In this document: one piece after another, positions 17,664 through 26,502 of the stretch | Numbering within the stretch: the stretch's first letter is position 1 | How the letters are laid out: every line of letters begins with the position of its first letter | Assembly: GCF_023614525.1 (NCBI RefSeq) | Contig: NZ_CP097885.1 | Location: 1,734,501-1,798,500, forward strand | DNA length: 64,000 nt | Reading direction: 5' to 3' | From: Peptoniphilus genitalis | GTDB taxonomy: Bacteria; Bacillota; Clostridia; Tissierellales; Peptoniphilaceae | Made by a program: the position numbers and the translations under genes | The notes under the pieces: model-generated | Database searches by the model: none | Told to the model about the DNA's origin: nothing | Seen by the model: the letters and a program-made list of their open reading frames with translations, nothing else

Positions 17664-18614
17664 ATGAATTATTTAATTAATATAGGTTTGGGATTTGTTC
17701 TCTCCATAGTCTTGGGAAGACTTATAATTCCAATATTAAAAAGATTACACGCAGGACAAAGTATAAGAGAAGATGGACCTCAGTCTCACTTGGTAAAAAG
17801 TGGGACTCCAACAATTGGTGGTTTAATATTTTTAGCATCAGTAATAATAACTAGCCTTGTAACTGCAAATTTCAAGTTGTCAGTTTTAATGATACTATTT
17901 TCAACTCTTGCCTTTGGGGCAGTAGGATTTATTGATGACTACATCAAGGTTGTTATGAAGAGGAATCTTGGCCTACGTGCTTACCAAAAGCTACTTCTTC
18001 AAATCTTAGTTGCGGTTATTTTAATAATTTATCAATACAATTCTAAGGAAATGGGAACAGACCTTTATATTCCATTCTTAAAAGATTATAGGTCAATAGG
18101 ATTTCTTTATATTCCTTTTGTGATTTTTGTAATTGTTGGAACAGTAAATTCAGTAAACTTAACTGACGGACTAGATGGTCTTTCATCTAGTGTGACAATT
18201 ATCTGTCTTATGTTTTTCAATTTTGTAGCAATTAAATTTCAAAGATATGAAATTGCAGGATTTTGCTTAGCACTAGCAGGAGCTCTAATGGGCTTCTTAC
18301 ACTATAACAAGTTTCCAGCTAAGGTATTTATGGGAGATACAGGATCTCTTGCCCTAGGTGGAGCAATATCTGCAATTGCACTTCTTTTAAATGTGCCCTT
18401 AATTTTACCTATTGCTGGTGGAATTTATTTTATAGAAACACTTTCAGTTATAATTCAAGTAGTTAGTTTTAAAACTAGGGGGAAGAGAGTTTTCCTTATG
18501 TCACCGCTTCACCATCATTTTGAACACAAGGGATGGCATGAGAAAAAAATAGTTGCAGTATTTTCATTAGTAGAAGTTATACTTTGTGTGATTTCCTACT
18601 TAATTTTATTTTAG
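17664..18614 (+). CDS. mraY: Phospho-N-acetylmuramoyl-pentapeptide transferase
   Basis: Integral membrane enzyme that links UDP-MurNAc-pentapeptide to undecaprenyl phosphate, forming lipid I. 316 residues with about ten transmembrane helices and the family motifs: GPQSH and GTPTIGGL near the start, FIDDYIKV with the catalytic aspartates, NLTDGLDGL, and the SPLHHHFE loop near the C terminus. Lies between the PBP and murD as in most dcw clusters. Confidence 0.97.
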   Translation: MNYLINIGLGFVLSIVLGRLIIPILKRLHAGQSIREDGPQSHLVKSGTPTIGGLIFLASVIITSLVTANFKLSVLMILFSTLAFGAVGFIDDYIKVVMKRNLGLRAYQKLLLQILVAVILIIYQYNSKEMGTDLYIPFLKDYRSIGFLYIPFVIFVIVGTVNSVNLTDGLDGLSSSVTIICLMFFNFVAIKFQRYEIAGFCLALAGALMGFLHYNKFPAKVFMGDTGSLALGGAISAIALLLNVPLILPIAGGIYFIETLSVIIQVVSFKTRGKRVFLMSPLHHHFEHKGWHEKKIVAVFSLVEVILCVISYLILF

Positions 18615-18624
18615 GTGATTTAAG

Positions 18625-19944
18625 ATGTTAGAAAACAAAAATATATTAATAATGGGTTTTGGTGTTACTGGAAAAACAGCCCTAAAGTTTTTAAAAGAAT
18701 TTCCATGCAAAATTTATGTCTATGATAGCAATCAAGACCTACAAAAATTAAATGTTGAAGAAGATTTTATTATTTTCAAAGATGAAGATCTTGATAATAT
18801 TGATTTAATAGTAAAAAGTCCAGGAATTTATCCCTTCCATGAACTTTTAGAAAAAGCTAGGGAAAAGAATATTGAAATTATTTCTGATATTGAGCTTAGC
18901 TATAGAAACTTAAAAACAAAAAATGTACTTGCAGTTACTGGTACTAATGGAAAGACTACAACAACAACAATTCTTGGGGACATCCTAAGAAGGGTAGCAA
19001 AGACTTATGTTGTTGGAAATATTGGTAGAGGAATTCTTGAAATAACTAGAGAAGCCAAGCCTGAAGATTATGTTGTAATAGAAGCATCTTCCTTCCAATT
19101 AGAGAATACCGTAGATTTTAAACCACACATTGCAGTGCTAACTTATGTTACAAGTGACCACTTGGACTGGCACAAGACTAGACAAAACTATGTAGATGCT
19201 AAGTTTAAGATTTTCAAAAACCAAGATGAAAATGACTTTGCAATTTTAAATTATGAAGACAAAGAACTTGCAGAAAAATATAATTTAAAGGCAGAAAAAT
19301 ATTATTTCTCTATGGAAAAAACCTCTGAAAAGGGAGCCTACCTTGACCAAGGTAAAATTTATTTTACCGATGGAGATAAAACTGAAGAAATTTTAGATGT
19401 TAAAGACATAAAGATTCCTGGAGATCATAATATAAGAAATATTATGGCTGCAGTAATTGCATGCAAAATTTTGAAGATTGATTTAGACGTAATAAAAAAA
19501 TCAATTGCATCTTTTACTGGAGTTGAACACAGGATTGAATTTGTAAGAGAAGTTGATGGAGTAAAATATTATAACGACTCTAAGGGAACTAACCCAGACT
19601 CTACTGAAGTTGCTGTAGCTGCCATGGATGGAGATGTAGTCTTAATCGCTGGCGGTTATGACAAGGGCGCAGATTTTGATAATTTAATAGAAAAATCTAA
19701 GGATAAATTAAAGACAGCAATTTTATTTGGTCAAACAGCAGAAAAAATTTCCAATTCATGTAAAAATCATGGAGTAGAGTTTTATATTACAGAGGACCTA
19801 AAAAAAGCAGTAGAGCTTGCAAAAAAACTTGCCATTAAGGGTGATGATGTTTTGCTTTCACCAGCATGCGCTTCATGGGATATGTATAAGAGTTATGAAG
19901 TGAGGGGTCAACACTTTAAGGACCTTGTAAAAGAGTTGATGTAG
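18625..19944 (+). CDS. murD: UDP-N-acetylmuramoylalanine--D-glutamate ligase
   Basis: Cytoplasmic Mur ligase adding D-Glu to UDP-MurNAc-L-Ala; 439 residues. N-terminal Rossmann motif GFGVTGKTALKFL, ATP loop VTGTNGKTTTTT near 110-120, EASSFQLE, TSDHLDWHK and the HRIEFV-NDSKGTNPDS segment of the C-terminal domain. A normal MurD, unlike the MurE-like ligase at 3.7 kb. Preceded by AGGTGATTT; its stop is immediately followed by ftsW. Confidence 0.96.
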   Translation: MLENKNILIMGFGVTGKTALKFLKEFPCKIYVYDSNQDLQKLNVEEDFIIFKDEDLDNIDLIVKSPGIYPFHELLEKAREKNIEIISDIELSYRNLKTKNVLAVTGTNGKTTTTTILGDILRRVAKTYVVGNIGRGILEITREAKPEDYVVIEASSFQLENTVDFKPHIAVLTYVTSDHLDWHKTRQNYVDAKFKIFKNQDENDFAILNYEDKELAEKYNLKAEKYYFSMEKTSEKGAYLDQGKIYFTDGDKTEEILDVKDIKIPGDHNIRNIMAAVIACKILKIDLDVIKKSIASFTGVEHRIEFVREVDGVKYYNDSKGTNPDSTEVAVAAMDGDVVLIAGGYDKGADFDNLIEKSKDKLKTAILFGQTAEKISNSCKNHGVEFYITEDLKKAVELAKKLAIKGDDVLLSPACASWDMYKSYEVRGQHFKDLVKELM

Positions 19945-21051
19945 ATGAAGTTAAAAAAGGAAATAAAAGATATTGACTTGATGCTTCTTCTGGCTACAAT
20001 TTTTCTAATTGTAATTGGTCTTGTAGCAGTTACATCAGCTTCCTTTCCAACGGCAAAAAAATACAATCTTAACAGTTTCCATTATTTGGCAAGACAATCG
20101 GGTTTTTTAGTGATAGGTATTATAGCCCTTTTTATGATAATAAAAATGCCAAGAGCAGTGATTTATAAAAATATTGAATGGATATTTCCTATGAGTATCA
20201 TTTTAATACTTCTTTTATGGTCACCACTTGGGGACAAGTCAAAGGGACAGGTAAGATGGCTAGATTTAAAAATAATTAGATTTCAACCGTCAGATATTTT
20301 GAAATTGTCTTCAATAATATATTTAGCAAAGTACTTGGCTAAGAATATCTACTCCCTAAGAGATAGAAAGACTTTTTTAATGGCAGTAGGGATAATGGGT
20401 ATTTCTGTTGGACCAATTATGATCAAGGACTTCTCAACTGCTGTCGTTATTGGTGTAGCACTTTTTGCTATCCTATTAGCAAGTGGAATTACAAAGAAAC
20501 AGTTTATGTTTTTGGTGGTACTAGGGATAGGATTAATATTTGTAATCCTAAAGGACCCTGAGAATAAGTTTAGAATGATGAGAATTCTAGGATTTGTATC
20601 TGATTCTACAGACTACCAATCAGCAGCCCTTTATCAATCAAGGCAGTCCTTATATGCCTTTGCCCTAGGAGGCTATTCTGGTGTAGGTTTATTTAGGTCT
20701 AGACAAAAGTACACTAACCTACCAGAAGCCTATACTGACTTTATTTTTTCTGTAATTGCAGAAGAATTTGGTTTTATTGGAACTTTTATAGTAATATTAT
20801 TATTTATAATATATATTTACAGGGGATACATGATTGCTTTTAAGGCAACTAATTATTTTGATAAGTTTACAGCTATTGGTATGACAACCTACATTGGTAT
20901 CCAAGCCTTTTTTAATATGGGGGTTTGTGCAAAGATCCTACCAGTAACTGGTATAACTTTACCCTTTATTTCTTATGGGGGTACAGCTCTTGTAATGGCA
21001 CTTGTATCAACAGCAATATTATTAAAAATTTCGAAAGAAGGCACACTATGA
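19945..21051 (+). CDS. ftsW: SEDS-family septal glycosyltransferase FtsW
   Basis: Membrane glycan polymerase of 368 residues working with the class B PBP at the septum. About ten hydrophobic segments starting with LMLLLATIFLIVIGLVAVTSASF; conserved SEDS features include the DLMLL start, QPSDILKL, the large loop with YQSRQSLYAFALGGYSGVGL, and ITLPFISYGGTA near the C terminus. Begins at the base after the murD stop and overlaps murG by ATGA. RodA is the alternative name, but the dcw position supports FtsW. Confidence 0.94.
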   Translation: MKLKKEIKDIDLMLLLATIFLIVIGLVAVTSASFPTAKKYNLNSFHYLARQSGFLVIGIIALFMIIKMPRAVIYKNIEWIFPMSIILILLLWSPLGDKSKGQVRWLDLKIIRFQPSDILKLSSIIYLAKYLAKNIYSLRDRKTFLMAVGIMGISVGPIMIKDFSTAVVIGVALFAILLASGITKKQFMFLVVLGIGLIFVILKDPENKFRMMRILGFVSDSTDYQSAALYQSRQSLYAFALGGYSGVGLFRSRQKYTNLPEAYTDFIFSVIAEEFGFIGTFIVILLFIIYIYRGYMIAFKATNYFDKFTAIGMTTYIGIQAFFNMGVCAKILPVTGITLPFISYGGTALVMALVSTAILLKISKEGTL

Positions 21052-22127
21052 AATACATTTTATCCGGTGGCGGTACTGGGGGACATATATATCCTGCCCT
21101 AGCAATTGGAGAAGAAATTAAAAAGAAGGATAAGGAAGCAGAGATTCTTTATGTTGGAAAGAAAAATTCCTTAGAAGAAGAATTAGCTAAGAAGTATAAT
21201 TTTGACTTTAAGGGAATTGATATTTCTGGTCTTCCAAGAAAAAAATTAAACAAAGATACAGTTATAACTTTCTTTAATCTCATGAAGGGATTGAGGGAGT
21301 GTAACAAGATACTTAATAACTTTAAACCAGACTATGTAATTGGAACTGGTGGCTATGTTTGTGCTCCAATAGTTTTTAAGGCTCAACAAAAAAAGATAAA
21401 GACAGTAGTACAAGAACAAAATGCCTACCCAGGCAAGACTAATAAAATTCTTGCCAAGAAGGCTGACTATGTTTTTATTAACTTTGAGGAAGCTAAAAAG
21501 TATTTGGACAATGACAACATCATCTTCACAGGTAATCCGGTAAGAGATGTATTCTCTCATTTAGATAGAGCTAAATCTAGAGAAGGATTAAATATTAAAG
21601 ACCAAGAAAAATTTGTATTTTCCTTTGGAGGATCCGGTGGACAAGAATCAACAAATGATGCAATTTTAGAAATCCTAAAAGAAAACAAGGAACTTCCCTT
21701 CAAGTTAACTCATGTTACTGGTAGGGAACATTATAAAGCTTTTATGGAAAAGCTAGATGAACTTCCTGATAATGTAGAAATATTAGATTACACACATAAA
21801 GTTTATGATTACCTATCAAGTGCTGATCTTGTTATAGCATCATCATCTGCTATGACTCTTGCAGAAATTTCTGCACTAGGTCTTGCATCTATTTTAATTC
21901 CAAAGGCTTACACTGCAGGCAATCATCAATACTACAATGCCATGAGTTACAAAAACATGGGTGCTTCTACAGTTATTGAAGAGAAGGACTTAAATGGTAA
22001 GACACTTTTAGATGAAATAAATAAAATTCTTGATGATGATAAGAAAAGAAATGAGATGGCGAAAAATTCAAAAAAACTCGCTAGTCCTAAAGCTGTTTCA
22101 AAAATAGTAGATATTATTTTAAAGTGA
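21048..22127 (+). CDS. murG: UDP-GlcNAc:lipid I N-acetylglucosaminyltransferase
   Basis: Peripheral membrane GT28 glycosyltransferase converting lipid I to lipid II. 359 residues: starts MKYILSGGGTGGHIYPALAI with the glycine loop, then VIGTGGYVCAPI, EQNAYPGKTNK, FSFGGSGGQ and the UDP-GlcNAc site IASSSAMTLAEISALGLASIL. The open frame extends upstream to 20925, but ATG 21048 is the real start because it gives the canonical N terminus and overlaps the ftsW stop by ATGA. Confidence 0.97.
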   Translation: MKYILSGGGTGGHIYPALAIGEEIKKKDKEAEILYVGKKNSLEEELAKKYNFDFKGIDISGLPRKKLNKDTVITFFNLMKGLRECNKILNNFKPDYVIGTGGYVCAPIVFKAQQKKIKTVVQEQNAYPGKTNKILAKKADYVFINFEEAKKYLDNDNIIFTGNPVRDVFSHLDRAKSREGLNIKDQEKFVFSFGGSGGQESTNDAILEILKENKELPFKLTHVTGREHYKAFMEKLDELPDNVEILDYTHKVYDYLSSADLVIASSSAMTLAEISALGLASILIPKAYTAGNHQYYNAMSYKNMGASTVIEEKDLNGKTLLDEINKILDDDKKRNEMAKNSKKLASPKAVSKIVDIILK

Positions 22128-22131
22128 TTTT

Positions 22132-22983
22132 ATGAAAAAGATGGAAAAGAAAAAAAGAAAACTGAATAAAAAGAAAAGATATTTTAGAATTTTTAGCAGG
22201 TTTTTTATATTCTTTTCCTTCATTTTTTTGATAATTTTTGCACTAAAAAACTCAAATTTTTTTAATGTGACAAGTATCAGCATAGAGGGTAACAAAAATG
22301 TAAGTGCTGCTAAAATAAAAAAAGTTTCTGGCTTACATAAGGGAAGTAAATTTTTTGTCGTATCAAAAAAAGACAGAGTTAAAAAACTAAAAAGCGTTCC
22401 CTATATAGAAGATGCTAAGATTTCTTACAACTTAAAGGGAAGAGTGACAATTAGGGTAAAGGAAAGAGTTCCTTATTACCAATTAGATGTAAATGACTAC
22501 TTATTAGTTGATGATAACTTTAGAATTCTTGAAAACTCAGATAAAAAAAGAGACAACTTAGTTAATTTATCTGGTTTTAATGTAGAAAACCCACAAGCTG
22601 GTAACTATATACTTACAAACAAAGAAGACCGAGAGAAGAGAGATCTCTTATTAGAACTAAGAAATGACGAGTACTCACTTCGTGGAAATATTAGAGACAT
22701 AGAACTTCTTGATTCTATTTCAACCTTTACTACAGTTGATGGAATTAAAATTGAATTTGGATCATATTCTAATATTGACTACAAACTAAAGATGCTTTCC
22801 TTAATTTTAAAGGATATTAGCACTACAAATAAAAATGCAATTTTAATTCAAATGGAAAAGGGAGACAGCCCAATTCTCATTACTGATGGAGAAACAGATT
22901 CTAAATCAGACCAAGAAGAAAACAAAAAATTAAAAAAAGAAGAAAACAAAAATAAATCTTATAGAGAAATAAATCAGGATTAG
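22132..22983 (+). CDS. ftsQ: Cell division protein FtsQ/DivIB
   Basis: Bitopic division protein of 283 residues that scaffolds FtsL and FtsB-like partners. A very basic cytoplasmic tail (residues 1-20) precedes one transmembrane helix (about 22-41), then a POTRA domain (FNVTSISIEGNKNVSAAKI) and the FtsQ beta domain. The C terminus ends in a charged Lys/Glu/Asn tail of about 30 residues. ATG 22132 follows a GTGAT site; a second ATG at 22141 is possible. The ftsZ promoter lies after it. ftsA, often here, is absent. Confidence 0.92.
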   Translation: MKKMEKKKRKLNKKKRYFRIFSRFFIFFSFIFLIIFALKNSNFFNVTSISIEGNKNVSAAKIKKVSGLHKGSKFFVVSKKDRVKKLKSVPYIEDAKISYNLKGRVTIRVKERVPYYQLDVNDYLLVDDNFRILENSDKKRDNLVNLSGFNVENPQAGNYILTNKEDREKRDLLLELRNDEYSLRGNIRDIELLDSISTFTTVDGIKIEFGSYSNIDYKLKMLSLILKDISTTNKNAILIQMEKGDSPILITDGETDSKSDQEENKKLKKEENKNKSYREINQD

Positions 22984-23022
22984 ATAAAATACAATTTAAA
23001 GGACACTTTTAACCTTTATATA

Positions 23023-23051
23023 TTGACTATTCCACACTATTTCTATAAAAT
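23023..23051 (+). promoter_or_regulatory. Promoter for ftsZ
   Basis: TTGACT at 23023-23028 and TAAAAT at 23046-23051 with a 17-base spacer, about 50 bases before the ftsZ start. It lets ftsZ be expressed independently of the rest of dcw. Confidence 0.65.
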
Positions 23052-23100
23052 GGTAGTAATGAATATAAAAATAATTATTTAGTATACGAGGAGGATGTTT

Positions 23101-24192
23101 ATGTTGGAATTCGATATGGACCAAGACGATTTTGCCAAAATTAAAGTAGTTGGCGTTGGTGGCGGCGGAAATAACGCTGTTAATAGAATGATTGACGCTG
23201 GTGTAAAGGGCGTTGAGTTTTTAGTATTCAACACTGATAGACAAGCACTTAAGAATTCAAATGCTGAAACAAAAATTCAACTTGGAGAAAAAATTACTAA
23301 GGGACTTGGAGCAGGTGCTAACCCAGAAATTGGTGAACAAGCTGCTGAAGAATCTTTAGATGAAATTAGAGAAGCACTAGATGGTGCTGATATGGTATTT
23401 ATCACTGCAGGAATGGGTGGAGGTACTGGTACTGGTGCTGCTCCTGTTATTGCAGATGTAGCAAAAGAATTAGGCCTACTTACTGTTGGTGTTGTTACAA
23501 AACCTTTTACTTTTGAAGGTAGAAAGAGAGCAAAATCAGCTGAATTAGGTATTAATGCTCTTAAGGGAAAAGTTGACACATTAGTTATAATTCCAAACGA
23601 CAGACTTCTAAGTATTGCAGATAAAAAGACTAGCTTCTCACAAGCCTTTGAAATGGCAGACGATATATTAAAACAAGGTATTCAAGGTATCTCAGATCTA
23701 ATATCTGTTCCTAACCTTATCAACCTTGACTTTGCAGACGTTAAGACAATTATGTATGACAAGGGCATTGCTCACATGGGTATTGGACGTGCATCTGGTG
23801 ATGACAGAGCAACAGAAGCAGCTAAACTTGCAATAAACTCTCCTCTACTAGAAACTTCAATCGAAGGAGCAAAATCTGTTCTTCTTAACATTACAGCAGG
23901 TTCAGACCTTGGTATTTTTGAAGTTAATGAAGCAGCTGATCTTATTAGAGATTGTGTATCTGAAGATGCTAATATTATCTTTGGTGCAGGAATCGACGAA
24001 TCACTTAAGGATGAAGTTAAGATTACAGTTATAGCTACTGAATTTGATCAATACAAGGATGACAAGAAAGATAAAAAGGATAAAAAGCTAGATTTAGGTC
24101 AAAAATCTCCCATCGAATCGCTTGAAGACAATGATGATGAAGATAATGGAGAACTTAAAATCCCTTCTTTCTTAAGAATTAATAGAAAATAA
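23101..24192 (+). CDS. ftsZ: Cell division GTPase FtsZ
   Basis: Tubulin homologue forming the Z-ring. 363 residues: N-terminal [18 protein letters not shown], tubulin signature [12 protein letters not shown]7 loop region [11 protein letters not shown], and a short acidic linker ending in the conserved C-terminal peptide IPSFLR used to bind partner proteins. GAGGAGG abuts the ATG at 23095, so ATG 23101 with six-base spacing is preferred. Own promoter upstream and strong terminator downstream. With no ftsA nearby, membrane tethering must use another protein (SepF or distant FtsA). Confidence 0.98.
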   Translation: MLEFDMDQDDFAKIKVVGVGGGGNNAVNRMIDAGVKGVEFLVFNTDRQALKNSNAETKIQLGEKITKGLGAGANPEIGEQAAEESLDEIREALDGADMVFITAGMGGGTGTGAAPVIADVAKELGLLTVGVVTKPFTFEGRKRAKSAELGINALKGKVDTLVIIPNDRLLSIADKKTSFSQAFEMADDILKQGIQGISDLISVPNLINLDFADVKTIMYDKGIAHMGIGRASGDDRATEAAKLAINSPLLETSIEGAKSVLLNITAGSDLGIFEVNEAADLIRDCVSEDANIIFGAGIDESLKDEVKITVIATEFDQYKDDKKDKKDKKLDLGQKSPIESLEDNDDEDNGELKIPSFLRINRK

Positions 24193-24207
24193 TTTAATTA
24201 AAGATTT

Positions 24208-24236
24208 AGGACATTGGAGACAATGTCCTTTTTTTA
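24208..24236 (+). terminator. Rho-independent terminator after ftsZ
   Basis: AGGACATTG at 24208-24216, loop GAGA, CAATGTCCT at 24221-24229, then a T run. Perfect 9-bp stem ending the dcw cluster. Confidence 0.92.
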
Positions 24237-24650
24237 TTGAAAAATTTATTAGATTGATTAAAAAATTTTCATCAGCAGTGTTTAAATAAAAAATAAAATT
24301 ATATTTTCAAGTACAAGCTTATCAATTTAGTTAAAAAAGTAGAAATAGTTTAGAAATTTTTTAATACAAAATCATGAAGAATAGATACACAATTACATTC
24401 AATGAAAATGTTTTTACAAGAATAATTTAAAATCAAAAACTATATTCGATTATAAAAGCATCAAAATAAATTAAATGTAAAAAACTCAAGAATTAATGAT
24501 TACTAATCGGTAAAAAATTATAAATTAATTTATAATACTAACAAAAAATAATAATAAAATTAAACTTTAGAAAAAAAATAAAAAAATTTTTATTTTTTAA
24601 ATTTTATTTGTTATAATATCCCTTGTGCGAAAAAATTAAAGGAGGTAAAA
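24237..24650. other. AT-rich intergenic region upstream of gltS
   Basis: About 414 bases with no supportable gene. It holds an 18-bp perfect AT-only palindrome at 24518-24535 (TTATAAATT and its complement) and a likely gltS -10 box TATAAT at 24612-24617 with only a weak upstream -35. AGGAGG lies just before the gltS ATG. No riboswitch fold was recognised. Confidence 0.5.
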
Positions 24651-25901
24651 ATGAATTTTTCATTTAACTTAATGCAAACGGTAGGATTTGCAATTATGGT
24701 TTACTACATAGGTAAATATTTAAGAAGTAAGATTAACTTTTTTCAAAAGTTTTGCGTCCCAGCACCAGTAATTGGGGGATTTTTATTTGCAATTATTAGA
24801 TTCTTATTGCAAATTGGAGGCATAGCAACTTTTGAATTTGATCAAGCACTACAAAATCCATTTATGATGGTATTCTTTACTGCAATTGGTGTTGGGGCTG
24901 ACCTTGACACATTAAAGAAGGGTGGAAAGGGATTCTTAATATTCTGGTTAATTTCAGCAATATTAGTTCTAGGACAAGATACTATAGGACTTGTTCTTGC
25001 TAAGGTATTAGGACAAAATCCTCTTCTTGGACTTATTTGTGGTTCAGTTACTATGGTTGGTGGTCACGGATCAGCAGGAGCTTGGGGAAGTACCTTTGCT
25101 CAATTAGGTCTTGATAATGCAAAGACTTTTGGACTTGCAGCAGCAACTTTTGGTGTTATCATGGGATCTTTAATAGGAGGACCAGTAGGATCAACACTTA
25201 TTAACAGAAAGAATCTTTCTGGAAATAAGAGTAAATCTTCAAACTACGATGATGTTCTTGAAAACTTAGAAGAAAACAACGCTGGTGATGGCTATGAAAG
25301 GGTAATACCTCTTCAAGCTGGAGACTTCATTAAAGTTCTTGGACTAATCTTCGTATCAATTGGATTTGGTTCAATACTTCAAGAGTTCATAAGGACTCAC
25401 GTATCAATCATGGGCAAAGAATTAAACTTACCAGCATACGTAACTTCAATGATTATTGCAGGTATCTTTGTTAACACAATTGGCAAAGAAGGACGTCTTA
25501 TGGTTAACCAAAGAGCTAACTCTATTTGTGGAGACGTTGGACTAAATGTATTCCTAGTAATGGCTTTAATCGATATTAACTTAATTGACCTTAAAGAAGT
25601 TGCAGGACCAATGCTTGTTATCCTATTTGCTCAAACTATATTTATGATTTTCTTTGCTTATGTTATAACATTCTGGGCAATGGGCAAAAATTATGATGCA
25701 GCAGTACTTGCTGGCGGTATGTGTGGATTTGGTATGGGTGCTACTTATAACGCCCTTGCTAACATGGACTCAATTACTGAAAGATTTGGTCCATCACCAA
25801 AGGCATACTTCATCCTTCCAATGGTTGGAGCTTTTGCAATTGATATTACAAACTCAGTATTTATAACAATATTCTTAAATATTGCACAAAGTATTTCATA
25901 A
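24651..25901 (+). CDS. gltS: Sodium/glutamate symporter GltS
   Basis: Secondary transporter that imports glutamate with sodium. 416 residues, about ten to twelve hydrophobic helices in two inverted halves, with the family features VPAPVIGGFLFA near 38-49, GSVTMVGGHGSAGAWG around 127-142 and the matching late loop GGMCGFGMGATYNALANM. Monocistronic: long AT-rich upstream region and its own terminator. Glutamate import fits an amino-acid-fermenting anaerobe. Confidence 0.94.
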   Translation: MNFSFNLMQTVGFAIMVYYIGKYLRSKINFFQKFCVPAPVIGGFLFAIIRFLLQIGGIATFEFDQALQNPFMMVFFTAIGVGADLDTLKKGGKGFLIFWLISAILVLGQDTIGLVLAKVLGQNPLLGLICGSVTMVGGHGSAGAWGSTFAQLGLDNAKTFGLAAATFGVIMGSLIGGPVGSTLINRKNLSGNKSKSSNYDDVLENLEENNAGDGYERVIPLQAGDFIKVLGLIFVSIGFGSILQEFIRTHVSIMGKELNLPAYVTSMIIAGIFVNTIGKEGRLMVNQRANSICGDVGLNVFLVMALIDINLIDLKEVAGPMLVILFAQTIFMIFFAYVITFWAMGKNYDAAVLAGGMCGFGMGATYNALANMDSITERFGPSPKAYFILPMVGAFAIDITNSVFITIFLNIAQSIS

Positions 25902-25927
25902 GATTTTTTATTAAACCAAAATTAATT

Positions 25928-25956
25928 AGCTGGGCCTTAGGGCTCAGCTTTTTTAT
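25928..25956 (+). terminator. Rho-independent terminator after gltS
   Basis: AGCTGGGCC / GGGCTCAGCT (25928-25949) forms a GC-rich stem with one wobble pair, followed by TTTTTTA. Confidence 0.88.
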
Positions 25957-25968
25957 ATTGTCTTGTAA

Positions 25969-25997
25969 TTGATTAATAAATTTTTAAGTGATATTAT
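25969..25997 (+). promoter_or_regulatory. Promoter for nrdR-rarA
   Basis: TTGATT at 25969-25974 and TATTAT at 25992-25997 with a 17-base spacer. A short inverted repeat GGTCC/GGACC (26007-26020) lies at the predicted transcript start. Confidence 0.55.
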
Positions 25998-26042
25998 TAG
26001 TTAAATGGTCCTTTTGGACCTTATTTGAATGAGGTGAAAAGT

Positions 26043-26501
26043 ATGAAATGCCCTTTTTGTGGATACGATGACTCCAAAGTATTAGATACAAGACCAACTG
26101 ATGAAGGTAATACAATTAGAAGAAGACGTGAATGTTTAAAATGTCAAAAGAGATTCACAACCTATGAAAAAATTGAACAGTCACCAATTATGGTAATAAA
26201 AAAAGATGGAAACAGACAGGCCTTTGATAGGGAAAAAATTATTAGGGGAATGATTAAGTCCTGTGAAAAGAGACCTGTTTCTGCTGCTGATATAGAAGAA
26301 GCCGTTAATAATATAGAAAAGAAAATTGAAAACTCTATGAAGAAGGAGATTAGTTCTCTTGAAGTTGGAGAAATGGTAATGGATGAGTTAAAAGATCTTG
26401 ATGAAGTTTCTTATGTTAGGTTTGCATCCGTATATAGAGAATTCAAAGACCTTCAATCCTTTATTGACGAATTAGAAAACTTTGTAAAAAAGAAGAATTA
26501 A
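26043..26501 (+). CDS. nrdR: Transcriptional repressor NrdR
   Basis: ATP/dATP-sensing repressor of ribonucleotide reductase genes. 152 residues: N-terminal zinc ribbon (MKCPFCG and ECLKCQKRF), then an ATP-cone (VIKKDGNRQAFDREKI). ATG 26043 gives the canonical MKCPFCG start and has GAGGTGA upstream; an earlier in-frame ATG at 26025 overlaps that site. No reductase genes are nearby. rarA follows after one base. Confidence 0.97.
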   Translation: MKCPFCGYDDSKVLDTRPTDEGNTIRRRRECLKCQKRFTTYEKIEQSPIMVIKKDGNRQAFDREKIIRGMIKSCEKRPVSAADIEEAVNNIEKKIENSMKKEISSLEVGEMVMDELKDLDEVSYVRFASVYREFKDLQSFIDELENFVKKKN

Positions 26502-26502
26502 T

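Noticed and set aside
20925..21047. N-terminal extension of MurG
   Set aside because: It overlaps the end of ftsW in another frame; ATG 21048 gives the canonical MurG start and an ATGA overlap.
24518..24535. 18-bp perfect palindrome before gltS as an operator
   Set aside because: It is composed only of A and T in a very AT-rich gap, so chance occurrence is likely; kept only as a note.
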